This document shows positions 25,016 through 33,631 of a stretch of 44,891 nucleotides of DNA, one piece after another (the stretch's first letter is position 1; each line of letters begins with the position of its first letter). This stretch comes from CAYLHS01 sp964594235 (lineage in GTDB: Bacteria; Actinomycetota; Acidimicrobiia; Spongiisociales; UBA4744). Under the pieces are notes generated by a model. The model was not told where the DNA came from. It ran no database searches and saw only the letters and a program-made list of their open reading frames with translations. Location of the stretch: the NCBI GenBank assembly GCA_964594235.1, contig CAZQMF010000008.1:1-44891 (forward strand), read 5' to 3'. The position numbers and the translations under genes were made by a program.

Positions 25016-26178
25016 CGTGGTTCCAGCTTTGGAAGCAGCGCCCTGAACGCGGCGGGCGCAAGTGTGCTGGTCACACCCGCGAGCAGGATGATCTGCGCCT
25101 CCAGCACCCGATCGATGATGCCGAGTTCCACACCAAGCTCGGCGACGGCGATGATGAGACTGAGCCGTGCGGACAGCAGCATCCCCGCGGCGAGAACCTC
25201 GCGAAAAGGCCGCCTCCTTCGAGCGAGGGCTAGGGCAGGGATCAACTTCACGAGTATCGCCAGGCCGATGAGGGCGGCCGAGTCGACGAGAACTCGGGCA
25301 TCCCCAAGTTCGTGGAGGTCGAATCGGATGCCGACATTGATGAAGAAGATCGGAATCAGGAACCCGTACGCAAACCCGCTGAGCTTCTGCTCAAGGGCTC
25401 CCCGGTGAGGAAACACCACCGCGAACACACTGCCGGCAAGGAATGCCCCGAGAATGGGCTCGATGCCGAGGACCAGTGAGAGACCGACGAAGACCAGCAT
25501 CAACGCGAGCGACCCACGAATCCCGACCTCCTCAGGATCGTCGGTGTCGAACAGACGCCCGAACCACTCGGGCCGCCACCACGCGGCTCGCCGAACGACC
25601 AGCAGCACGACGGTCACCACCACGAAGAACAAAGGGAGGTCCAGGAGTTCGACGGTCAGGCCGTGTTCGACCACGACCGCCATGGCGGTCACGCCGAGCA
25701 GGGTCAGGAAGTCGGCCAGCAAGGCGGACATCAGGATGATCTGTCCGAGCGGCGTCGAGATCCGTCTCGTAGTTCGCAGCGTCGGAACGACGAGCCCAAC
25801 CGATGTCGTCGCGAGGATGAACATCACGAAGAGCCCGTGGCCAAGCACACGGGACGCGGCGAACGCCGTCACGACGGTGAGGGCGAACACGGAGAGCCCG
25901 GTGAGGAGCTGACGCGGGCGACGCCGATCGAACATACCGAGGTCGATCTCGAAGCCCGAGAGGAACATCAACAGGAACAATCCCAACTCTCCCAGCTCGT
26001 TCAGGAACGGGCCCTCCTGCACGATCTTCAGCACTGGACCGATCAGCACCCCGAACAGGATCTCCAGCACCACTCCCGGGGTCCGAAGCCGTCTGGAGAG
26101 CAGCGGTAACACGAACGCCGCCGACGCGATCAAGATGAGGGTCGGCGCCTCCCGCGCGACGAGCTGCTCGGGCGACAT
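25000..26178 (-). CDS. CPA2-family cation:proton antiporter (Kef/NhaS-like membrane subunit)
   Basis: 392 aa with about 11-12 hydrophobic segments and no long soluble domain. Conserved features are GVLIGP near residue 43, LFLLMFLSGFEIDL (about 67-80), the acidic ALLADFLTLLG (about 150-160) and FLIPIFFINVGIRFDL. It exchanges K+ or Na+ for H+ across the membrane. Its regulatory RCK subunit is encoded 2 bp upstream by the preceding gene, a two-gene efflux unit. The last codons form one arm of a terminator-like hairpin. Ion preference unresolved. Confidence 0.88.
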   Translation of the reverse strand: MSPEQLVAREAPTLILIASAAFVLPLLSRRLRTPGVVLEILFGVLIGPVLKIVQEGPFLNELGELGLFLLMFLSGFEIDLGMFDRRRPRQLLTGLSVFALTVVTAFAASRVLGHGLFVMFILATTSVGLVVPTLRTTRRISTPLGQIILMSALLADFLTLLGVTAMAVVVEHGLTVELLDLPLFFVVVTVVLLVVRRAAWWRPEWFGRLFDTDDPEEVGIRGSLALMLVFVGLSLVLGIEPILGAFLAGSVFAVVFPHRGALEQKLSGFAYGFLIPIFFINVGIRFDLHELGDARVLVDSAALIGLAILVKLIPALALARRRRPFREVLAAGMLLSARLSLIIAVAELGVELGIIDRVLEAQIILLAGVTSTLAPAAFRALLPKLEPRTAED

Positions 26179-26180
26179 CG

Positions 26181-27614
26181 CTAGGTACCGTCCGACGGGA
26201 CCAGCAACACCGACGTCCCGGCACGAAGGAGGTAGTGACCGGTGAGCCCGGGATTCGAACCGGTCGGCAGCCGAGCGGGCATCGGAAGCACCAGCAGGCC
26301 CTCGCCGTGGGTGACATCGGTGACGGTCCGAACGGGATTGCCCCTCCGAACGAGACGCTTCACCGCGACATCCTTGACGGCGGCCTCTTCTCTGATTCGA
26401 GAGATTTCCAGCCTCGCTTCGGTCAGTGCCTCATCGCCTGCCATGAACGTTGGGGCGACGGCCGCAACGGCGATGAGCCTCGTGTTGCCGTATGACGTCA
26501 GGTCGATCGCGGCGCGTCCAGCGGTGTCCGACGCCCCGGCTTCGACGACGATGTGCCTGTACGGCGCCCGTCCGGCGGCGAACAAGACCGGCTTGCGCAA
26601 ACCCCTGATCCGCCTCGCACACCTCGAAAGCTCTATCCGACGCGACAGCCCCCCTCCTTCCGGGGCCCGCACCACAACGACGCCCACGCTCTCCGATTCG
26701 ATCACAGATCGGAAGGACTCCCCTCGCTCGATAGGACGGATCCTGATGTGGACCTCGTCGGTGTATTGGGGGATCCTTCCGATGACATCCGCGATCTCCT
26801 CCATGCGTGCTCTGTGGGGAATCGTCTCGAGGCGGGGGTGCAGGACGAGCACCGAGTCGGCGGCGCTGTTGCGGGCCATCAGGGCCGCTTCAGGCAGCAG
26901 ATCGGCGAGGTCTGCCTCACTTTCGATCAGAAGCGCGATCTGATGTCCGAAGCTGGCCGGGAACCGTGCCATGCCGGCGGTGAACACCCTCACGATGTCG
27001 CTGTAGTCGGCAGCGGCGGCGACAACCGTCACCAGGTCCCCGGCCTTCAGGACCGTGCTCCCGTGCGGGATGATGAGCTCACCTTCTCGGAGCACCGCGG
27101 CCACCAGTGAACGGGCCGTGTGGAGTTCCTGAAGCGACCGCCCGACCAAGGGGGAATCCTGCTCGATGCGGAACTCGACAGCCTCTGCCATGCCGTCGGC
27201 GAATGCGGCAGAGGCAATGCGGCGGGGTTCGAGGTTGATCTCGATGCGCCGTGCAATGAGGCGGTCTGGGGAGAACGCTGAGATGCCCAATGAACGGTAG
27301 GCACCAAGCTGTTCAGGGTCGGCAGCAACCGAGACGACTCGAAGAAGCCCCGATTCGTGAGCAATCCGGCACGCCTCCTGGTTGACCGGGTCACTGTTCG
27401 TCGCGGCCACCAACGCATCGGCCTCCGACAAGCCCGCCCTCTCGAGCACGACACGACTCGACCCGTCTCCGACGATCTTGGTGAGCTGCCGGATGCCCGC
27501 TGCGAGCGCGAGGCGCTGCGGGTCGACATCGATCACCGTCACGGACCAGCGCTCGCCCAGGCCGCGGAGCAGGTCTCGAGTGACTCCTCCAGCTCCAACC
27601 AAGATCAGATGCAT
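26181..27614 (-). CDS. RCK (TrkA-N/TrkA-C) regulator with C-terminal USP-like domains
   Basis: 477 aa, cytosolic. The N-terminal Rossmann RCK_N domain (1-115) shows HLILVGAGGVTRDLLRGLG and the NAD-ribose-binding acid in VIDVDPQRL. RCK_C lies at about 135-215 (VEFRIEQDSPLVGRSLQEL, PHGSTVLKAGDLVTVV). The remaining ~260 residues look like two universal-stress-protein-type alpha/beta domains (SVLVLHPRLETIPHRARMEE; HIVVEAGASDTAGRAAIDL). Paired with the antiporter gene, it presumably gates transport by nucleotide binding. Minus-strand TATGAT lies 8 nt before the ATG. Confidence 0.85.
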   Translation of the reverse strand: MHLILVGAGGVTRDLLRGLGERWSVTVIDVDPQRLALAAGIRQLTKIVGDGSSRVVLERAGLSEADALVAATNSDPVNQEACRIAHESGLLRVVSVAADPEQLGAYRSLGISAFSPDRLIARRIEINLEPRRIASAAFADGMAEAVEFRIEQDSPLVGRSLQELHTARSLVAAVLREGELIIPHGSTVLKAGDLVTVVAAAADYSDIVRVFTAGMARFPASFGHQIALLIESEADLADLLPEAALMARNSAADSVLVLHPRLETIPHRARMEEIADVIGRIPQYTDEVHIRIRPIERGESFRSVIESESVGVVVVRAPEGGGLSRRIELSRCARRIRGLRKPVLFAAGRAPYRHIVVEAGASDTAGRAAIDLTSYGNTRLIAVAAVAPTFMAGDEALTEARLEISRIREEAAVKDVAVKRLVRRGNPVRTVTDVTHGEGLLVLPMPARLPTGSNPGLTGHYLLRAGTSVLLVPSDGT

Positions 27615-27622
27615 TGATGCCG

Positions 27623-27628
27623 ATCATA
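27623..27628 (-). promoter_or_regulatory. -10 box before ATG 27614
   Basis: Minus-strand TATGAT, 8 nt, ATG. Would drive the RCK-antiporter pair. Confidence 0.45.
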
Positions 27629-27634
27629 TCGGGG

Positions 27635-27820
27635 GCTCGCTACGCGAGTCGTCGTCGGTTGTCAGTTGTCGGTTATCGGTGAGACACGTCACCCTGGGAC
27701 CGGCGTCGTTGGCCGCCACACCGGAACCCAAAACGGCTGCTCGGTGCACTTCCTTCTGGAAGTCGAGAGCTACACGCGGATCCAGGGCGCGTTCCTACCG
27801 AGAACTGAGAACCCATGACC
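27635..27820. repeat. Intergenic heptamer-repeat element E
   Basis: Starts with hairpin GCTCGC-TAC-GCGAGT (27635-27649). Then GTCGGTT, GTCAGTT, GTCGGTT, ATCGGTG (27654-27681), a segment like that of element C (GAGACACG, CTGGGACCGGC), and right-hand units GAGAACT, GAGAACC, CATGACC (27800-27820). It lies between the RCK gene and rplQ, both on the minus strand. No gene seen. Confidence 0.7.
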
Positions 27821-27839
27821 GCGACGGCGAAGCCGTCGC
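27821..27839 (-). terminator. Hairpin after rplQ, end of the ribosomal supercluster
   Basis: GCGACGGC-GAA-GCCGTCGC, an 8-bp perfect stem with a 3-nt loop, touching the rplQ stop codon. No T-run. It directly adjoins element E. Confidence 0.6.
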
Positions 27840-28189
27840 TAGACGAGTTCGATGACCGCCATCTCGGCGTTGTCGCCTTGGCGCGGGCCGATGCGGACGA
27901 TGCGCGTGTACCCGCCCGGTCGGTCGGCATAGCGGGGCGCAATCTCGTCGAACAGCTTGGTCACCACCTCGGTGTTGCCGATCACCTTGAGCACCTGGCG
28001 GCGGGAGTGAAGATCACCTCGGCGAGCTTTGGTGATCAGCCGCTCCGCGAGCGGGCGCACCGCCTTGGCGCGGGTGACCGTCGTCGTCACCTTCTCCGCG
28101 TCGAAGAGCGACTGGGCGAGGTTGCCCAGCAACGCCTTCTCAGCAGACGGGCTTCCCCCAAGACGGGGACCCTTGCGAGGCCTCGGCAT
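27839..28189 (-). CDS. rplQ: Ribosomal protein bL17
   Basis: 116 aa. GGSPSAEKALLGNLAQSLFDAEKVTTTVTRAKAVRPLAERLIT is the family hallmark, and the C-terminal GYTRIVRIGPRQGDNAEMAVIELV is intact. Start ATG overlaps the rpoA stop (TGATG). Last gene of the tuf-to-rplQ run, followed directly by a hairpin. Confidence 0.98.
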   Translation of the reverse strand: MPRPRKGPRLGGSPSAEKALLGNLAQSLFDAEKVTTTVTRAKAVRPLAERLITKARRGDLHSRRQVLKVIGNTEVVTKLFDEIAPRYADRPGGYTRIVRIGPRQGDNAEMAVIELV

Positions 28190-29139
28190 CAGACTCCCCC
28201 AGACTCGGAACTGCCGGTGAGGCTGAGCCCAAGCTCGTCCAACTTGGCGACGACTTCTTCGAGGCTCTTGTGCCCGAAGTTGGTGATGCTCAGCAGATCA
28301 TCGGCCGTCTTCTGCACCAGCTCACCGACCGTTTCGATCTGCGCGCGGCGGAGGCAGTTGCGAGGACGCTCCGACAGATCGAGGGCCTCGATAGGCAGCT
28401 CGAGATCCGGCGATGTGGGTTCGGCGATCGCAACGTCGCCCAGTTCGAGTCCGACACCCTCTCCGATGTCGGCGAACAACCCGAGCAGCTCGCGCAGCGT
28501 CTTGCCGGCCGATGACACAGCCTCCGACGGCTCGAGCGACCCGTCGGTCTCGACGTCCAACACCAGCCGGTCGAAGTTGGTCATCTGCCCTACCTGCGTC
28601 GGCTCGACGTGATAGGTGACCTTGCGAACCGGCGAGAAGATCGAGTCGATCGGGATGATCCCGATGACCTCTGTCGCCTGATTCTTATCGGCCGACCGGT
28701 AGCCGACACCTCTCTCTGCGGTCAGCTCGATCTCCAGCCTGCCCGTCGCCGACAACGTGGCGAGGTGCAAGCGCGGATTGACGATCTCGACACCAGCCGG
28801 CGTCTTGATATCGCCTGCCGTCACTTCGCCGGCGCCTTTCGCCGACAGGTACATGATCTGTGCGGGCTCTGTCGCCTCCATACGCAACACCACCTGCTTG
28901 AGGTTCAGGATGATGTCGACGATGTCTTCGACCACACCCGGGATCGTCGAGAACTCATGCTGCACGCCTTCGATCTGTACGGTCGTGATGGCGGCACCGG
29001 GGATTCTCGCAAGGAGCGTCCGGCGCAGGGTGTTCCCAAGGGTGTACCCGAACCCCGGTTCGAGCGGTTCGACCACGAACTTCGAACGCGACTCGGAGAC
29101 GGGTTGTTCTTCGATGTGGGGACGTTGAACGATCAGCAC
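28189..29139 (-). CDS. rpoA: RNA polymerase alpha subunit
   Basis: 316 aa. The N-terminal dimerisation domain (1-~230) has FVVEPLEPGFGYTLGNTLRRTLLARIPG. The C-terminal domain (about 245-305) has LDLSERPRNCLRRAQIETVGELVQKTADDLLSITNFGHKSLEEV, which contacts activators and UP elements. It is short at the C-terminus, ending a few residues after the alpha-CTD. Located after rpsD as in most bacteria. Confidence 0.99.
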   Translation of the reverse strand: MLIVQRPHIEEQPVSESRSKFVVEPLEPGFGYTLGNTLRRTLLARIPGAAITTVQIEGVQHEFSTIPGVVEDIVDIILNLKQVVLRMEATEPAQIMYLSAKGAGEVTAGDIKTPAGVEIVNPRLHLATLSATGRLEIELTAERGVGYRSADKNQATEVIGIIPIDSIFSPVRKVTYHVEPTQVGQMTNFDRLVLDVETDGSLEPSEAVSSAGKTLRELLGLFADIGEGVGLELGDVAIAEPTSPDLELPIEALDLSERPRNCLRRAQIETVGELVQKTADDLLSITNFGHKSLEEVVAKLDELGLSLTGSSESGGV

Positions 29140-29148
29140 GATGATCTC

Positions 29149-29754
29149 CTACTTCGAATAGAACTCGACGATGAGCTGCTCTCGGATCTGCGTGTCGATC
29201 TGCGCTCTGTTCGGAATGTCCTGCACGACGATCCTTCGGGCGTCCGCGTCGATGTCGAGCCACTCGGGCAACGTGTGGGTGACCGTCCCGACCGAATGCT
29301 CCACAACGATGAGGTTCTGGCTCCGTTCGCGAAGAGTGACGACGTCGCCGGCACGCACCTGATACGAAGGGATGTCGACCTTCTCGCCGTTGACCTCGAA
29401 GTGCCCGTGGTTCACGAGTTGGCGGGCCTGAGGACGAGTCTGGGCCAACCCCGATCGATACACAACATTGTCGAGTCGACTCTCGAGAATCCGCAGCAGG
29501 TTCTCACCGGTGATGCCCTTCTGTCGCGCGGCTTCCCGGTAGTAGCGCCTGAACTGGCGTTCGAGCACCCCATACATGGCGCGCAGCTTCTGCTTCTCCC
29601 GAAGCTGGATCTGGTAGTCGGACTCCCTGATGCGACCACGACCGTGCTCGCCGGGAGGGTATGCCCGCCGGTCGAAGGCGCACTTCTTCGACTGACAGAG
29701 CGGCTGTCGCGCCCTACGACACAGCTTGTGTGTGGGTCCGGTGTAGCGCGCCAT
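29149..29754 (-). CDS. rpsD: Ribosomal protein uS4
   Basis: 201 aa, 16S-nucleating protein. MARYTGPTHKLCRRARQPL opens the chain; Cys12, Cys20 and Cys25 suggest a partial zinc-type N-terminus. KQKLRAMYGVLERQFRRYY and the S4 RNA-binding domain (about 90-150, SRLDNVVYRSGLAQTRPQARQLVNHGH) are typical. The true start is ATG 29754, overlapping the rpsK stop; an upstream in-frame ATG at 29781 is rejected. Confidence 0.98.
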   Translation of the reverse strand: MARYTGPTHKLCRRARQPLCQSKKCAFDRRAYPPGEHGRGRIRESDYQIQLREKQKLRAMYGVLERQFRRYYREAARQKGITGENLLRILESRLDNVVYRSGLAQTRPQARQLVNHGHFEVNGEKVDIPSYQVRAGDVVTLRERSQNLIVVEHSVGTVTHTLPEWLDIDADARRIVVQDIPNRAQIDTQIREQLIVEFYSK

Positions 29755-30146
29755 CAGCCCCTCCGCTTCTTCGGTCGGCAACCGTTGTGTGGGAACGGCG
29801 TCACGTCACGGATGAACGTGACCTCCATGCCCATGTTCTGAAGTGTTCGCACGGCGGTGTCACGACCGCCGCCGCTCCCAGACACGATCACATCGAGCTT
29901 GCGGACACCATGCTCGCCGGCTTGCCGGGCCGCCTCCTCTGCCGCAACCTGGGCGGCATAGGGTGTCGACTTCCGTGAACCCTTGAACCCCACCGTTCCC
30001 CCGGACGTCCACACGATGGTGTTGCCGTCGAGATCGGTGATGTTGATGATCGTGTTGTTGAAACTGGCCGTGATGTGGGCCTGTCCGTGAGCGATGTTCT
30101 TTCGCTCCCGGCGGCGCACCCGCTTTGTCTGCTGCTGTTTCGCCAC
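29754..30146 (-). CDS. rpsK: Ribosomal protein uS11
   Basis: 130 aa, 30S platform. GQAHITASFNNTIINITDLDGN and the C-terminal DVTPFPHNGCRPKKRRG are signature blocks. GTG start overlaps the rpsM stop (TAGTG). Order rpsM-rpsK-rpsD-rpoA-rplQ is the conserved alpha operon. Confidence 0.98.
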   Translation of the reverse strand: MAKQQQTKRVRRRERKNIAHGQAHITASFNNTIINITDLDGNTIVWTSGGTVGFKGSRKSTPYAAQVAAEEAARQAGEHGVRKLDVIVSGSGGGRDTAVRTLQNMGMEVTFIRDVTPFPHNGCRPKKRRG

Positions 30147-30523
30147 TACTTCTTGACCTTCTTCTTGCCTGCGATTGCGGAACGCCGTCCCTTTCGGGTG
30201 CGTGCGTTCGTGTGGGTACGCTGGCCACGCACCGGGAGTCCCCGGCGATGGCGAACACCCTGGTACGTCCCGATTTCGATCTTCCGTTTGATGTTCTGCT
30301 GAACCTCGCGACGAAGGTCACCTTCGACCCCGTAGCTCTGATCGATGAAGCGACGAATCCGGACGACCTCGTCATCGGTCAAGTCACGGATCTTCGTGCC
30401 GGGGTCGATGCCGACGCCCTCACAGATCTGCTGTGCACGCGTCCTGCCCACACCGTAGATGTAGGTCAAACCGATCTCGGCTCGTTTCTCTCTTGGAAGA
30501 TCGACTCCTGCAATACGCGCCAT
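30146..30523 (-). CDS. rpsM: Ribosomal protein uS13
   Basis: 125 aa, head of the 30S. MARIAGVDLPREKRAEIGLTYIYGVGRTRAQQI and RHRRGLPVRGQRTHTNARTRKG are diagnostic. The lysine-rich tail ends KKKVKK. It begins 3 nt after the rpmJ stop. Confidence 0.99.
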   Translation of the reverse strand: MARIAGVDLPREKRAEIGLTYIYGVGRTRAQQICEGVGIDPGTKIRDLTDDEVVRIRRFIDQSYGVEGDLRREVQQNIKRKIEIGTYQGVRHRRGLPVRGQRTHTNARTRKGRRSAIAGKKKVKK

Positions 30524-30526
30524 TCC

Positions 30527-30640
30527 TCACCCCTGCCGCTGCTTGTGCCGAGGGTTATCGCAGATCACCCACACGCGTCCATGCCGGCGGATGATCCGGC
30601 ACTTCTCGCACATCTTCTTCACCGAAGGTCTCACCTTCAT
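30527..30640 (-). CDS. rpmJ: Ribosomal protein bL36
   Basis: 37 aa. Reads MKVRPSVKKMCEKCRIIRR and continues with WVICDNPRHKQRQG. The zinc ligands are C11-x2-C14 with C27 and His32, the zinc-binding form. ATG 30640 overlaps the infA stop as ATGA. Confidence 0.98.
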   Translation of the reverse strand: MKVRPSVKKMCEKCRIIRRHGRVWVICDNPRHKQRQG

Positions 30641-30858
30641 CTGTATCTCCACACGATCCGGCCTCGTGTCGGGTCGTACGCCGACAACTCGAGGTCAACC
30701 TTGTCACCAGGCAAGATGCGGATATACCGCATCCTCATCTTGCCCGACACATGGGCAAGCACTTCGAGCCCGCCTTCGATTTCCACTCTGAACATCGCGT
30801 TCGGAAGTGTCTCGAGGACGGTCCCCTGCACCCGGATTACATCATCTTGTTTTGCCAC
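30637..30858 (-). CDS. infA: Translation initiation factor IF-1
   Basis: 73 aa OB-fold protein that binds the ribosomal A site during initiation. VAKQDDVIRVQGTVLETLPNAMF and GKMRMRYIRILPGDKV are canonical. GTG 30858 is chosen because it gives the standard length; an in-frame start at 30897 would add 13 unrelated residues. Confidence 0.97.
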   Translation of the reverse strand: MAKQDDVIRVQGTVLETLPNAMFRVEIEGGLEVLAHVSGKMRMRYIRILPGDKVDLELSAYDPTRGRIVWRYR

Positions 30859-30899
30859 AGGAAACCTAGAAACTGGCCCCGACAGACCGAAGAGCAAGG

Positions 30900-31676
30900 C
30901 TAGCCGCCATGGGCGCCCTCACCCAAATCCGGTCGTTGCGTCAGCACCCGGACTCCGCCATCCGTGAGCGCGATGGTGTGCTCGAAGTGTGCCGACAGAC
31001 TACCGTCGGCCGTTCTCACCGTCCAGCCGTCCGGGTCCACCGTGGTTCCCTCTTGCCCGAGGTTGAACATCGGCTCGATGCAGATCGCCATGCCTCGTCT
31101 GAGCTTCATACCGGTCCCCGCCGTGCCGAAGTTGGGGATCTGCGGGTCTTCGTGCATCTGGCGGCCGATCCCGTGGCCGACATACTCGCGAACGACGCCC
31201 AGCCCGGCCCGCTTCGCCACCTGTTCGACGGCATGCCCGACGCTTCCGAGTCTCGCTCCGGGTAGAACCTGCTCGATCCCGGCCCACAGGGCCGCTTCGG
31301 TGCTGTCGAGCAGACGCTGCACACGTTGTGGGATCTCCCCGATCGCAAAGGTCACTGCGGCATCACCGTGATACCCCTCGAAAATCGCGCCGGCGTCGAT
31401 CGAAAGGATGTCGCCGTCTAGAAGCCGGTACTCGGACGGAATCCCGTGCACGATCACGTCGTTCGGCGAGGTGCAGATGTGCGCCGGGTAGCCGTGGTAA
31501 CCGAGAAAGGAAGGCGTGCAGTCGCGGTCCTTGATGATCTCGGCGGCGAGTTCGTCGAGTTCCTTCAGTGTCACGTTCGGCGCTGCTGCAGCACGCACCG
31601 CGTCGAGAACGGCCGCGACGGTCGCACCGGCAGCAGCCATCTTCGCGAACTCGCGCTCGTTCTTGATCGTGATCAC
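30900..31676 (-). CDS. map: Methionine aminopeptidase, type I
   Basis: 258 aa. Removes the initiator methionine. The dinuclear metal ligands sit in the expected order: Asp in LSIDAGAIFEGYHGD (two Asp), His in YVGHGIGRQMHEDP, Glu in CIEPMFN and Glu in AHFEHTIAL. The ATG overlaps the adk stop as ATGA. Gene order adk-map-infA is standard. Confidence 0.98.
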   Translation of the reverse strand: MITIKNEREFAKMAAAGATVAAVLDAVRAAAAPNVTLKELDELAAEIIKDRDCTPSFLGYHGYPAHICTSPNDVIVHGIPSEYRLLDGDILSIDAGAIFEGYHGDAAVTFAIGEIPQRVQRLLDSTEAALWAGIEQVLPGARLGSVGHAVEQVAKRAGLGVVREYVGHGIGRQMHEDPQIPNFGTAGTGMKLRRGMAICIEPMFNLGQEGTTVDPDGWTVRTADGSLSAHFEHTIALTDGGVRVLTQRPDLGEGAHGG

Positions 31677-32305
31677 GAGCCGATCGCCTCAAACACCCTC
31701 GATCGGACCTCCTCGACCCTCCCCAGCCCCTCGACGTTCACGACGATGGAGGCGTAGTAGTCGAGCAGCGGGGCCGTGGACGCCTTGTACACGGCAAGGC
31801 GGTTCGTGACCACCTCTGTCGTGTCATCGCTTCGCTGGAACAGAGCAAGCCCGTCGACGTCACAAAGCCCTTCGACCTTCGGTGGATTGTCGGTGACGTG
31901 ATAGACATGCCCGTTCGTGCAGCTTCGCCGACCCGTGATCCTCCTGAGGATCTCCTCGTCAGGAACCCACAGGGCGATGACTCGATCGAGCCCTTCGGGC
32001 AACAACTTGTCCAGGGAGATGGCCTGCGCGATGTTTCTCGGAAAGCCGTCCAGGATGAAGCCCGCCTCGGCGTCGTTTCGGGCTATGCGCTGCGCGAGCA
32101 TGGCCACGACGAGATCGTCCGGCACGAGATCACCCGCGTCCATGATCGTCTTTGCATGCTCGCCGAGTTCGGTCCGATTAGCGACGTGCTCTCGAAGCAT
32201 CGCACCGGTCGAGATGTGAGGAATCCCAAACTCGGTTGCGACGAGATCGGCTTGCGTCCCCTTGCCGACACCCGGAGGTCCGACGATGAGGTACCGCCTT
32301 GTCAC
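31673..32305 (-). CDS. adk: Adenylate kinase
   Basis: 210 aa, long-LID form. Balances ATP, ADP and AMP. The P-loop is GPPGVGKGT (8-16), the AMP-binding region STGAMLREHV and GFILDGFPRN are present. The LID (about 122-155) keeps only Cys in RSCTNGHVYH and LCDVDG, so the four-ligand zinc site seen in some homologues is degenerate. Overlaps the secY stop as ATGA. Confidence 0.98.
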   Translation of the reverse strand: MTRRYLIVGPPGVGKGTQADLVATEFGIPHISTGAMLREHVANRTELGEHAKTIMDAGDLVPDDLVVAMLAQRIARNDAEAGFILDGFPRNIAQAISLDKLLPEGLDRVIALWVPDEEILRRITGRRSCTNGHVYHVTDNPPKVEGLCDVDGLALFQRSDDTTEVVTNRLAVYKASTAPLLDYYASIVVNVEGLGRVEEVRSRVFEAIGS

Positions 32306-33624
32306 GTCAGAAAGCCCTCGTAGTTGCGCATGGTGAGCTGGCTCTCGATCTGTTTCATCGTCTCGAGCGCAACGCCGACGACGATGAGGATTGACACGCC
32401 GGAGAAACCGACGGAAACACTGAACACTGCGCTCGCGATCGCCGGAAGCACCGAGACGATCGCCAGGAACAATGATCCAGGCAGCGTGATCCTGTTCAGG
32501 ATGTGGCTGAGATGCTTTGAAGTCTGGCTACCCGGACGCACGCCCGGAATGAACCCGCCCTGCCGCTGGATCAGCTCCGCCTGACGGACGGGATCGAACT
32601 GGATCGCCGTGTAGAAGTAGGTGAAGAAGATGATCAGGAAGAACAGAAGCAAGATGTAGAACGTGCTCGTGCCCTGGCTGTTGCCGATGTTCACACTGAT
32701 CCAGTTCCGAACCGCGGCGAGGAAAGCCCCCTTGTCGGCTGGAATGGCCGTCGCGATCAGCACCGGGAAGTACATGAACGATGTGGCGAAGATCACGGGA
32801 ATCACGCCCGCCGTGTTCACCTTCAACGGGATGTAGGTGCTCTGGCCGCCGAGCACCCGCCTCCCGCGAACTCGCTTCGCGAACTGGATGGGGATGCGTC
32901 GCTGTCCCTGTTCGACGTAGATGATCCCGACGATCAGGACGAGGAACACGAGGATGAAGACCGCGAAGATCGACGCTCCGCCCGGACGACCCGACCCGAG
33001 CGTCCCAGCCCAGATCGCTGCGAAGTTGGCGGGCAGTCTGGAGGCGATGGCGATGAAGATGATGAGCGACATGCCGTTTCCGACCCCCCGCTCGGTGATC
33101 AGCTCGCCAAGCCACATGATGAACGCGGTACCGGCCGTCATCGTCAACACGATGAGAGCGACCCGCGCAGGCGTGTAGTTGGGAATGAGAGAGATGCCGT
33201 TGGTGAGCGTGCCCCTGCTGAACAGATAGGTGAGGCCCGTCGACTGAAGCAGTGCCAGCAGGATGGTCACATACCTGGTCCATTGAGTGATGACCTTCTG
33301 GCCCGATTCCCCCTCGTCCTGCAACGACTGAAGCTTCGGTATCACGACAGCGAGCAGCTGCATGATGATCGCAGCCGTGATGTACGGCATGATCCCCAGA
33401 CTGAACACGGAGAATCGTTGCAGCGCTCCGCCGGAAAAGAGGTTCAGCAGGCCGATGATCCCCGCCTGCTGGCCCGTCTGCGCCAGGTCGTGAACAGCCT
33501 GAAGGCTGACCCCAGGCACGGGGATGGCACCGCCGAGGCGGTACACGGCGAAGATCCCCAGTGTGAACAGGATCTTTCCCCGAAGGTCGGGGATCTTGAA
33601 CATGTTGCGGTAGATGGAAAGCAT
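32302..33624 (-). CDS. secY: Preprotein translocase subunit SecY
   Basis: 440 aa, ten transmembrane helices, the protein-conducting channel. It begins MLSIYRNMFKIPDLRGKILFTLGIF. The plug and TM2 region (GIMPYITAAIIMQLL), the cytoplasmic loop GQRRIPIQFAKRVRGRR and the C-terminal SVGFSGVSILIVVGVALETMKQIESQL are conserved. It follows rplO after 7 nt. Confidence 0.99.
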   Translation of the reverse strand: MLSIYRNMFKIPDLRGKILFTLGIFAVYRLGGAIPVPGVSLQAVHDLAQTGQQAGIIGLLNLFSGGALQRFSVFSLGIMPYITAAIIMQLLAVVIPKLQSLQDEGESGQKVITQWTRYVTILLALLQSTGLTYLFSRGTLTNGISLIPNYTPARVALIVLTMTAGTAFIMWLGELITERGVGNGMSLIIFIAIASRLPANFAAIWAGTLGSGRPGGASIFAVFILVFLVLIVGIIYVEQGQRRIPIQFAKRVRGRRVLGGQSTYIPLKVNTAGVIPVIFATSFMYFPVLIATAIPADKGAFLAAVRNWISVNIGNSQGTSTFYILLLFFLIIFFTYFYTAIQFDPVRQAELIQRQGGFIPGVRPGSQTSKHLSHILNRITLPGSLFLAIVSVLPAIASAVFSVSVGFSGVSILIVVGVALETMKQIESQLTMRNYEGFLT

Positions 33625-33631
33625 GACCCGA

